Assembly: GCF_024323335.1 (NCBI RefSeq)
Contig: NC_066581.1
Location: 38,394,699-38,458,698, forward strand
Direction of reading: 5' to 3'
Length of the DNA: 64,000 nt
Source: Lathyrus oleraceus
Lineage: Eukaryota; Streptophyta; Magnoliopsida; Fabales; Fabaceae
The position numbers and the translations under genes are program-made. Below the pieces are notes generated by a model. That model was given only the letters and a program-made list of their open reading frames with translations, ran no database searches and had not been told where the DNA came from. Shown in pieces: positions 22,739 through 32,041 of this stretch; the stretch's first letter is position 1; every line of letters begins with the position of its first letter.

Positions 22739-24732
22739 TGTCATACGATGAACTGACTTTGTGTGTTTTTGCTTTGGAAAGCAAATGTTACGGTTAGCAA
22801 GAGTCGCCACCGACTTTTCTTTTATCCCATAAGGAAAGGTGGAAAAGAACAGGAAAGACCTTAGTTAGATTTTGGGTTCGGGAGGTACATTATACAAAGG
22901 GAAGGTATTAGCACCCTTTGTATCCATGGTTGTCCATGGGCTCTTAATTGCTTGATCACTTATGTTTGTCTGGAAAAAGTGGTGGTGAATTGTTTAGAAA
23001 ATGTTTTGAAAAGAGAATTTAACTTTGTACTGATTCTTGTATGAATGTATACAAAGTGGTTATCTCGTTTAGTTTTGAAAGTTGTTTAGAAAAATATAAC
23101 TCGGTAACGATTCTAGTATGAATGTATACCAAGTGGTGATTTTCTAAAAGATGTTTTGAAAGGTGTGGGGTGTGAAAAATATTTTAGGTTGTGAATCAGC
23201 AATTAAGGGTCATACCTACCCAAGGCCTTTATGGGCATTTCCTATCCTTATGAGGGTAAAACTGTCCTTACTATTGAGAAGTAAGTAGTTTTACCCTTTG
23301 GATGTAAAAGGGTCATCGATTGGTCATTGAAGGCAACATTTGTAAGGATACCTTAGCATTCGAAGGGACGATCATCGTTTAACCGTAGGCTATAACGAAG
23401 GGTCATCGAGGGACAAAATCATATATTCGCAGGCAACATCCGAGGGACTATGATTTATTTTATAGGGACATGATGATTTAACCGAAGGGTCTTTGTTAAG
23501 TGTATCCCCACATTCGCGGGACATGACCATAATACCGTAATATCGTAAGGCAACAAAGAGACGTCCAAGATCACATATTCAGAGGCAATATTTTACAATC
23601 GATTAGGTAGTTGTAATCAATTAGGTAATTAGGTCCATATTAATTAAGTAATTAGGATGAATCTCCACATTAAAATCAATTAAGTAAATAGGGTGAATCT
23701 CCACATTAAAATCAATTAAGTAAATAGGATGAATCTCCACAAGGGTATCCCACAAATAAAGTGGGATACCTAGCCAGCTACCCTCTTCGGGAGTATGTGA
23801 GTCCTTACAATATTCAGCAAACAGGTCAGAATACCAAATGGGGGTGCAATCGAGGATTACACCGCAAAAGAAACACAGCAGTAGGAATGTCAGGCAAAAT
23901 AACGCATGATTAAAACAGAACAGATCAGATAAACATAGAACAGAACAACCAAAATATTAGCGACTGTCACGTTCGCCTCTGCCTCGCCTAGCGAAGGCTT
24001 AGCGAATAATCGCTACATGCTCGCTTAGCGATGTGCTAGCGAGCGGCTGCGGGTTTTGAATTTCAGAACAGTACGATCTCAGCACGCTGCACGCCCTATG
24101 GCATTCAATTACAGAAATAACATGGTCAAACATTCAGGATATTCAGGCACATTTAAACTCACATGCAAACTCTAATTATATATCCAGGAATTCAATCATG
24201 ATGCGTTATGTATTGAGATTACAGATCGGAAGCATAAAACAGTAGTGATGCGCAAACCTGTTTGCAATTGAATTGCAACGTTGAATTGGCAGATCACCTT
24301 TGGTATCGGATTGAGTTGGGCGGAGGTAACCTTTGTGCAGATGAGTTGCCTTCAGGGTTTCCTTTAGGGTTGCTCTGAATTCTCTCGGTTAGCCTCCAAG
24401 GTTTGATTGCTAGGGTTCTCGTTCGTCTCCTTCTGTCCTCTCTTTCTGACTGAAATGCTGGTATTTATAATGGTTTGTTGTGACCTAATGGGCTCAGAAT
24501 GAAGCCCAGAATTTTCTGGTATTCGCAAGCTTCGCTAGGCGAGTATTGTAGCGAAAGGTTCGCTAGGAGAAGGAGTTGCTCGCTTAGCGAGCATGCCAGT
24601 TTGGGCCATTTTCTGGATTGGGCCATCTGTGAGCTAGGTCTTGGTTCCTTTACGGTCAATGTCTTGAAAAAGAAGTTGGAGTGCCTTGAAAAATGCCTTG
24701 TAATATTAACGGGTAAATTTTGGGGTATGACA
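22739..24732 (-). repeat. Ogre 5' LTR
   Basis: 1994 bp. It starts (plus reading) TGTCATACGATGAACTG and ends GGGGTATGACA. It is the 5' LTR because the PBS adjoins its inner end (22717-22734). It should carry the promoter for the minus-strand transcript; I could not place a TATA box with confidence. The differences from the other LTR are mostly C/T and G/A transitions. Confidence 0.95.
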
Positions 24733-24737
24733 ATAAA
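24733..24737. repeat. Right target site duplication of the Ogre (ATAAA)
   Basis: Perfect match to 4330-4334. The sequence after it (GTTCGGTGACGG) continues the interrupted host LTR, as comparison with 63533-63550 shows. Confidence 0.93.
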
Positions 24738-24777
24738 GTTCGGTGACGGACGTGTTCTCATGTTTTGAGGTACGACA
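24738..24777 (+). mobile_element. 3' terminus of Tat-type LTR copy A (right side of the Ogre insertion)
   Basis: GTTCGGTGACGG...TACGACA continues the LTR cut at 4334. The end CGACA corresponds to GTAGCGACA at 58650 and CTGCGACA at 63612, so 24777 is the likely LTR end. Confidence 0.6.
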
Positions 24778-25410
24778 ATTTGTAACCTACTTTATTTTGA
24801 AGGTCGTCAGGACTTTGCTTATTGATCAAATCAAGTCAATGCAACTTGATGGTAAAGTTGTGGATTGTAACTTTAATGGGTATCCGAGAGGTAAGAAGCA
24901 TTATGATTTGTTGGGAGTAGAACCTGGTGGATCAACATTTATCAATCATAAATGTATTATCTTTAGTGAGTTATATCAGGTGAAGAAGAGTAAAGACATA
25001 TGCATAAATCTTTTTGAAACTATAACGGAGAAAACTTAGTTTGATGTAGAAGTTTTTACTAAGAATACTAGTAATAGTGAGGAAACAATTTCAAAAGCCT
25101 ATAACTATCATTTAACTCGTGATAAGGTAAGGAAGTAAATTGTATGGTTATGTGTGCCTTGGATATTATGCTTTAAATGTGGATGAAGGGTTGCAAAACT
25201 AAAAAATAAGGATACACGGGGATACATTTGAAAGCAAATGGAGTCAAAAGTGGTTGAAGAACCATACTTGTGTTTTTGTTAGACTACTAAAGCAGAAAAA
25301 AGTTGGTTGAGAGAAAGTGGATGCAAGTGAAAAGATCAAGGTTCAAGCGAGGCTTGAACTTGATAAAAAGTATTCAATAGATATTAAATTGTTGGAGAGC
25401 AATAAGGTGT
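24778..25410 (+). pseudogene. Decayed Ty1/copia polyprotein fragment
   Basis: The frame at 24743-25039 reads CNFNGYPRGKKHYDLLGVEPG and then CIIFSELYQ. This matches the copia region after integrase (pattern CxFxGYPxGxKGYxLWxLEPG...xxISRDVxFNE). Further on come ..YNYHLTRDKVRK, YALNVDEGL and KWSQKWLK in shifting frames, matching the linker ahead of RT (RDRxRR..., YAL, W..AM). Stops and frameshifts show a dead copy. I could not find its LTRs; the region after 25500 may hold one. Confidence 0.55.
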
Positions 25411-26721
25411 TTGGTAGGTAATTTTATATCACCATATTTTCAAGTCAAGGTCGAGATTATTGAAGTATGTCTTAAAACCTTAAGTGATGAAGACAAAGAA
25501 AACATGTTTATAGATTGTAGAAACTTGAAATCAACCTGGAACTCAACAGAGACCGGTGGCGGCGACAAACTTGGTGTGGCAGGCCCGCCGGAGGGTCGGG
25601 TCGTCATCATGTCTAGGCAATTTTCGTGTATCGATCTTGATTATTTCGGTTTATAGATTAATTTGTTAATGTGCTACGTTTCTGACCCGTTAAGTAACTG
25701 ATGGTTTCAGTAGTTATAAATATATATCTTCATCATTTTGGTCTTCGCAAACTTCAGAACTTTAGAGCTGAAGATAAAAATATGGGTTTGAGAATCCTAG
25801 CGAAAATCTTAGAGGCACAATGGTAAATTCTTAAAAGTGTGCTCTTGAAATCCGGCAAACCCTTGGAGATATATAAGTAGATTGGATAACACTTCTAAAC
25901 ATCTTGAGATTGTGTAATTCATATAGAAAGAGAGTTTGAGAGATTGAGAAATACTTGGGGGTAGAAAATATGGTTTTTTCTTGAGAACTTGGGTGACTAT
26001 TTTCTTGTAACTCATTTATAATATTTTGTAACAACTTTTATAAGCATAATGAATCTGAGAACTTTTCACTCCTCTAGAGTTGATCGTTAAATCAAATTAG
26101 GTAAATAAGTTATCATATTTCTTGTTTTTTATCTTCTTCTACCAAGTTAAGTTGTTGTCTTATTGCTCAAAGAGTTATTTTAAAAAAAAAATATTTATTT
26201 TGGTTGTCATTATGCTTTGTCCCCACTCATCAAACTTCTTAGTGTGATTAAACATTTCAATTTCACAACAATAACAACCAGTGACTAAACTTTTATGTGA
26301 ACTACAACTTGTTATCTTCTTTTCCAGTGGAGGAATTTTGACAATTTTTATGATAATTGAGATATCAAGGCATCCATGGTAAAGGTCAACACAAAAACAG
26401 GTCAATACAAACATGTCTCTAATTATGACTTGTTATGTACTTTAAAGAATAGTCACCATATGCATAATGTGTGGAAGTCTCTTTTGAAAGGGAGGAATAA
26501 AATTAACTCGGACATTATAAGTCAATGTGAGTGAGTACAAATTATGAAAGGTTATTGTGAGGAAATTGAGTGAATGAATATGTGCCTTCTCTAAATAATT
26601 GGTGGTTGTTACACATATGTTGTAGAGTTATGCGACATGTTGGAAGGCTTAAAAAATAGCTAGGAGGTAGTATGATTTTGAAAGTGAAACTTTGTGTAAA
26701 TTATAATATAGTGGTGTAGAT
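25411..26721. other. No gene recognised; possible decayed copia LTR with TATA-like box
   Basis: A GC-rich island (about 25550-25610) is followed by TATAAATATATA at 25715-25726 and a leader-like stretch ending in CTTGTAACTCATTTATAATA at about 26005. This resembles the promoter and poly(A) part of a plant LTR but has no paired copy here. The ORF at 25411-25656 lacks a recognisable domain. Confidence 0.35.
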
Positions 26722-26933
26722 TGTTGAGAATGTATCAAATGTGAGTAGTATGGATAATAGTCCCACGTTAGTTGGAAATGTGGAGACTTGAACATTTATA
26801 AATGAGAGAACTCACTCATCTATTACCTTAAGGTTTTGGATGAATATGTGGTGTGTCTCTCACAAATGTGTTGCTCCAAATGAAGAAGTCCCACAATGTT
26901 CAATGCTCCATAGTGAAAAACTCCCCCAATAAA

Positions 26934-26946
26934 TGGTATCAGAGCC
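26934..26946 (+). promoter_or_regulatory. Initiator tRNA-Met primer binding site of the TRIM
   Basis: TGGTATCAGAGCC, two bases after the left LTR. It is complementary to the 3' end of plant initiator tRNA-Met, the usual primer of copia elements and TRIMs. Confidence 0.85.
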
Positions 26947-27107
26947 TGGTTCGAGAAATGTACCGACTTACTTGTATCGAAAATCAAATGGCGCCAGTGT
27001 GGTGAGGGGGAATGTTGAGAATATATCAAGGGTGAGTAGTATGGATAATAGTCAAACATTGGTTGAAAATGTGGAGACTTAAGTATTTATAAGTGAGAGA
27101 ACCCACT

Positions 27108-27653
27108 TAGGCATGACAACGTGGCGGGTCGATGACGATTTTTACCTCCCCAAACCAAACCCGAATCCCCAAACAATTATCGTTCCCCGCCTCAAACCCA
27201 AATGGGGATGAAAAATTTAAACCCAAACCCGTCCCAAACGGGTTCGGGTTGGGTTCAGGCATCCCTGCCTCGCCATCATTCATTTAGTGAAATCAATTTT
27301 TTAATAGAAATATTTAACTTTTTAAAAATCAAATTACATTACAAATAATAAAATAATAAAATCTAAAAAAATTTCATACATACATTTCGAATATTTTAAA
27401 TAATTTATACAAATCAAAATATTAAAACATTGGTCACTTATTTAATATTATAAATCATCATAAATAAATAATAATGTACATAATAAAATAAACGGTGCAG
27501 GTTCGGGGTGGGTACTAGTGTCCCCATTACCCGACTCGTACCCATATTTTATAATCGGAGAAAATCCAAACCCAGTCAAAGCGGGTTTTCCCCGTCAACT
27601 TCCGGGCGAGTTCGAGTGGGTATTCGCGGGTACGAGTTATGTTGTCATGCCTA
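27108..27653. mobile_element. hAT-like MITE inserted in the TRIM right LTR
   Basis: Starts TAGGCATGACAAC and ends GTTGTCATGCCTA, perfect 13-bp terminal inverted repeats. The flanks are AACCCACT (27100-27107) and AATCCACT (27654-27661), an 8-bp duplication with one mismatch. The interrupted LTR is continuous across it when compared with 26722-26931. The ends are GC-rich (CGGGTTCGGGTTGGGTTC-like, also in inverted order near the other end) and the centre is AT-rich. Non-coding, non-autonomous. Confidence 0.82.
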
Positions 27654-27852
27654 AATCCACTCACATATCACCTTAAGATTTTGGGTGAATATGTGATGTG
27701 TCTCTAATAAAGGTGTTGCTCTAAATGAAGAAGTTCCACAATATTTAGTGCTTCATAGTGAAAAACTCCCCCAACATAGACATTTTGTAGTCATGCTTAA
27801 AGAGTCTTTTTAAAATAAGATTATTCATCAAGTTCATACTCCCTAGTTCATA

Positions 27853-28086
27853 CTCCCTCCGTTCCACAATGATCCATTTAAAATAAAAGAGTGTCCCAAA
27901 ATGAATGACTAATTTCAATTTTCAATTCATCTTTTCCAATTTTACCATCAAATTAATATTACTTTTATCATTCATGATACATGATAAGAGTATTTTTGTA
28001 AAAATATCATTCTCTCTTTCAATTATTATTATTTTTTAATTTGTGTGAAATGATCAACTAGATCACTCATTGTGGGACGGAGGAAA
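27853..28086. mobile_element. Stowaway-like (Tc1/mariner) MITE
   Basis: CTCCCTCCGTTCCACAATGA at the left end is the inverse of TCATTGTGGGACGGAGG at the right end, flanked by TA dinucleotides (27851-27852, 28087-28088). The CTCCCTCCG terminus and TA target are the signature of plant Stowaway MITEs. Length 234 bp, AT-rich, non-coding. It sits about 0.9 kb upstream of the exchanger gene's start codon. Confidence 0.88.
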
Positions 28087-29016
28087 TATTATTATAGAAT
28101 GTTAGTTTTCAGTTAAAGTGAAGAGATAAGAAGTTGAAGGAAGGGATTTTTTTTTTAAAATTTGTGTTACTATCATTTAAAATCAATATAAGAAAAAGGG
28201 AAATTTTAAATAGGTGGATCCCATCCCAAGCTCGAAAACGTAATGGGAAGAAAATTAAATGGAAATAACTAGATAAAATACTTAAATACCATATAAAGTT
28301 ATTTTTTTACTATACATAGTTCTTATTTTCTTCAATTCAATACATTTCAATTTTTTCTATTACTATTGTTTTAAAAAAAATATAAGTGTCATCGGCAACA
28401 AAAATAAATAAATATAAGTATTAACAATTAATATTTTTTATATTATAATATAAATAATATTTATATGAGATTAAAGATAGTGTAATAATAATATAAACTA
28501 TTTTTATACAATCATCCAATAGAATTATAATATTTTATATTATTATATATTTTAAAATTAAATATGTGATTGACCAGAATATACATCTCTCTGATTGGTT
28601 GATAGCGTTTACTGTACTTCTTTTTCTCTATTTATATCTTTCTTTCCTTTCATATTTCTCTCACTTAAAAATTAAATTTTCATTATACTTTTATTTACTT
28701 TCTTTCTTTTCACTTTCTTTTTTTCATCCCTTAGAACTTGAAAAGTGAATAATTTACACGCATATCATAAAGCTAATACATGTGCACAATGCACAGAAGC
28801 TTCATCAAGTCTAAGTTGATTCCCAAAAAAATAAAAACTCACCGACAAGCTAAACACAATTGCGGCGATTTGTTAATGATGAAAAAAACGCGTAAGAAAA
28901 CGAGCCACATCACAGTCCTCTTCCAAGATTCTCTCTGCGACTTACCACTACTACTAGTAGTTAGTTACTGTGTGTACACAACACAAAACTCAGCGAGACA
29001 ATAGATCAAACACATC
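28087..29016 (+). promoter_or_regulatory. Upstream region of the CCX exchanger gene
   Basis: AT-rich sequence with a TATA-like CTATTTATATC at about 28628-28638 and a pyrimidine-rich stretch (TTTCTTTCTTTTCACTTTC) at about 28696-28735 of the kind seen in plant core promoters and leaders. The transcription start is not determinable. Short ORFs here are unsupported. Confidence 0.4.
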
Positions 29017-32000
29017 ATGATCATCACAATGCCTTCAAAAAAAACCTCCTCACTCTCCCTCCTCCTCATTCTCATTCTCATTTTCTTTTTCTTCACAACA
29101 AACTCCCCTCCCTCTCCACCCCTCTCCATCACACGTAGATCACTCCTCACATCATCGTGCTCCTCCACCAACCCTAACTCCAACGGAATCATCAACTACC
29201 ACTGCATTTTCCCCCAAACTCCATTCCTCTCCATCGCATCTCTCTCCATCCTCCTCATCCTCCATTTCTACATCCTCATCAAAACCGCACAACACCATTT
29301 CTCAATCCTAACCACCAAACTCGCCTCTCATCTCAATCTCTCCCCTAGCATGGCCGCCGTCACGTTACTCGCTCTCGGTAACGGCTCTCCCGACGTTTTC
29401 TCGTCTCTCGCCGCTCTTCGCGCCGGTCAGTATCGTACCGGCTTCGGCGCGATACTATCCGCCGGAGCTTTTGTTTCTGCTCTCGTTGTAGGTTTTGTCG
29501 CGATCTACGCGGCTCCGTTTCCCGTCGATCCGGCGCCGTTTGTTAGAGATGTTTTGTTTTACTTAACCGCTGCTATGTTTCTGTTTTACGTTTATCTTAG
29601 TGCGGAGATTTTTCTTTGGCAAGCCGTTGGATTCGTTGCGTTCTATCTCTTCTTTGTTGGTTTTGTGTTTTACATGGATTTAGGAATCGTGAATCGGAGG
29701 GAAAAGAGTTCTGCGGATCTTGAGGGACAGGTTGAATCGTATTACGATGAGAAATCGCTGGGATCTGGAGAAAAAGAGAAGCACGCTTCTGGATTGAGTG
29801 GATCTTTTCGATTGGTATGTTTCAAACTTTCAATTTACCTTGTGGTGATTTGGCTTTTCATATATAATTCATCTCATAGTTATTGGTATTTGATTATGCT
29901 ATTTTCACTATAATAATAGTTTATGGTTTGAATACATAATCATGATTTAGTTCATTCCTAGTATGCCATAGTATTACTTAATTGATCACTTTTGTGTTGT
30001 ATGGTTCAGTTTTCTTCTTGTCTTTGTTAATTTGTTTGGATTTACTGTGGTGAATGTTGAAATTGATTTTCTCTCTTTCAAACATATGATACAAGTGTGT
30101 CTGTGTGTGTTTGGGTTTGTTCTGAAAACCATCAGAATGGAGATAGGAATTTTAGCTAAAATACAGTTGTTTGAATACTTAACCTTCAAACCCTGGTTCC
30201 AATCAATTGAAAGTTATTTTGAAAAGTTTGTGCTATGTTTTAGATCAGCTTTTGTGTTAGTTTAAAGGTATCTAAACATAAACCACTTGACTTTAAGCTC
30301 TGTTTTAGAAAACCAATTTAATTCAAAATAAGGTTTGTTAAATATTCTGCCCAAACACATAGTACTTATTAGTTAACTTGCTTGCACTTGCTAAAATTGG
30401 TTACTTGTAGGATGTACAAGAACAAAAGTAAAAGGCTTCCTTCAATAATATAAAAACATTTTGTATTTAAAAAAAAAAGAATAACAAGAGATTGATGCTG
30501 GTCTGAACTGGTTATCCAGATTTAACCTTGTAACAAAGCACTTGAGCTATTCATTTGATACACACCTCCTAAAAATGATTAAAATTCAACTCGAAAGGCT
30601 GGTTTTGGAGAAATTGTTTTTTTTTCTGTTTGCATTTTTCTTTTCACCTTTGATGCAATAAACTGGGAGCTCAGTTATATTTGGAGCTGAAACATTTAAT
30701 AGTTATTAGATGTAGTAGTGACTTTTTTTTTCTTTCCGTATGATGAGTTTTTGTGATGTTATATGTTTCTCAAGTTTTGGACAGGAAAACATGTAATGAG
30801 TTTGATATTGGAAAGAAACAATACACAGTCAAAGCTTATGTGTGGTTTTTTAAATCCATTAACATGTTAATCCTTTTTCTTTTAATACCCACAAAATGAG
30901 GGGGAGGTTGGCCAGTTGATCCTTTTGTTGGTAGACATTGAATCAAGTACAACCGGTAACTTTCCCCCCAAGTTTTCTATTTGATACGTGTAAGACATGT
31001 TAAACCAATTCGGCTGACCACGGATGTATTGATGCTACTATGATCATTCCTCTGATTTGATGATAATTGTTTATTTCCGCACATTGTAGATGACTCCTTG
31101 TTTAGTTCATTCAAAAATATTTCTTAAAACTTTTTAAAAAGTAGTCAACGTTTCCTGTGTAAAAAAATAATACAGGCAATGCTATACATTACATGAAAAG
31201 ATTATCTGTTCTTTTATATCATTATTGACTTATTTTACTTGAGTTTCTCCTGACGTAGCCCATACTATGCTTACAGATTTCTAAAGCATGGGAGCTTCCT
31301 GTCTTGACTCTTTTAAGATTGACAATCCCTCAACCAGCACCATCACAATGGAGCAGATTTTATGCATCAGCCAATATTGCTCTTTGTCCACTAGCCCTCT
31401 TGTATGCATGCAACTCATTCATGCCACTGAATCATCCCATAGTCTTCCTCCTCCCTAATACTCTTTTTCCTCTCTGGTCCGTAGTGCTCATGACAAGCTT
31501 CTCTCTTGCGTTTCTTCATTTTGTGTTGGAAAAAGAACCCCCCAAAACAGAACATTTGCCTGTGGTGGTTGTGGCATTTGTTATGAGTGTGTTTTGGATA
31601 TCTACCACTGCTGGAGAGCTGGTGAATTGCCTCGAAGCTTTAGGCACACTTCTCAAACTGTCACCAGCATTCCTTGGTCTTACAGTGCTAGCATGGGGAA
31701 ATTCGGTCGGGGATCTTGTTGCCGATGTTGCAGTTGCTAAAGCTGGTCATCCAGCAATGGCAATGGCAGGATGCTTTGCTGGACCGATGTTTAACATGCT
31801 TGTTGGTCTTGGAACTGCTTTGGTCATACAAACGACAAATATATACCCTAAAGCCTATGAACTTAATTTCCATGTGGGTATAGTGATTGCATTTGTGTTC
31901 TTGCTATTAAGCCTCATGGGGTCTCTTTTGGTAATCACTTGGTCTCGATTCCGAGTGCCTAGGTTTTGGGGATTCTGTCTCGTGGGCCTCTATATTGCTT

Positions 32001-32041
32001 TTATGGCGTTGAGTATGGTAGTAGCCATTTTTTCAAGTTGA
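29017..32041 (+). CDS. Cation/calcium exchanger (CCX family), two exons
   Basis: Membrane antiporter of the Ca2+/cation superfamily; plant CCX proteins exchange Ca2+, Na+ or K+ across vacuolar or other endomembranes. Exon 1 is 29017-29814 (266 codons) and exon 2 is 31277-32041 (254 codons plus TGA); the 520-residue total is near the family norm. The intron (29815-31276) begins GTATGT and ends TTACAG, and the exons join between codons. The protein has a hydrophobic N-terminal segment (11-29), many membrane spans, and the two alpha-repeat signatures: ALGNGSPD (residues 119-126) and AWGNSVGD (405-412). A charged cytosolic loop (226-258) separates the halves. The first ATG was chosen; another five codons in (MPSKK) is equally possible. 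Which CCX member this is cannot be told without alignment. No stop or frame damage is seen, so it is probably functional. Confidence 0.92.
29815..31276 (+). other. Intron of the CCX gene
   Basis: Phase 0 intron of 1462 bp, GT...AG, with a T-rich 3' end and TTACAG acceptor. No nested transposon with clear ends is visible; ORFs inside are spurious. Confidence 0.85.

Larger units (their letters stand above)
4335..24732 (-). mobile_element. Full-length Ogre-type Ty3/gypsy (Tat lineage) LTR retrotransposon
   Basis: A 20.4-kb element bounded by 2.0-kb direct repeats, each starting TGTCATAC and ending GTATGACA, flanked by the perfect 5-bp duplication ATAAA. Read on the minus strand the order is: 5' LTR (22739-24732), tRNA-Arg PBS, leader, ORF1, gag-protease, intron-like spacer, RT, RNase H, archaeal-type RNase H, integrase, repeat-rich 3' UTR, purine tract, 3' LTR (4335-6339). 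An extra ORF ahead of gag, a tRNA-Arg primer and a spacer or intron between protease and RT are the established hallmarks of Ogre elements of legumes. Removing the nested 5.4-kb solo LTR leaves about 15 kb, within the family's usual size. By eye the LTRs differ by fewer than 20 substitutions plus one 11-bp duplication (about 4908-4920), so insertion is recent, yet all coding frames are broken. Confidence 0.95.
26722..27776 (+). mobile_element. TRIM: miniature LTR retrotransposon with 210-bp LTRs and an 81-bp interior
   Basis: The left LTR 26722-26931 (TGTTGAGAATGTATCAAATG...CTCCCCCAATA) is repeated at 27013-27776 (TGTTGAGAATATATCAAGGG...CTCCCCCAACA); the second copy is enlarged by a 546-bp MITE. 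Directly after the first LTR comes TGGTATCAGAGCC (26934-26946), the initiator tRNA-Met primer site. Directly before the second comes a purine tract, GGTGAGGGGGAA (about 27001-27012). Flanks TAGAT (26717-26721) and TAGAC (27777-27781) look like a decayed 5-bp target duplication. With no coding capacity it must be moved by proteins of other elements. Confidence 0.85.

Noticed and set aside
4335..24732. A 2-kb direct repeat 18 kb apart, which could be a segmental duplication
   Set aside because: TG...CA ends, a 5-bp target duplication, a primer site and a purine tract show the repeats are LTRs of one element.
4335..24732. Endogenous pararetrovirus as an alternative identity
   Set aside because: LTRs, an integrase with DDE residues and target duplications are retrotransposon features; no movement or coat protein motifs of caulimovirids are present.
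31304..32041. A separate second membrane-protein gene
   Set aside because: It is the second half of the exchanger: reading frame, TTACAG acceptor and the second alpha-repeat signature make it exon 2 of the gene starting at 29017.
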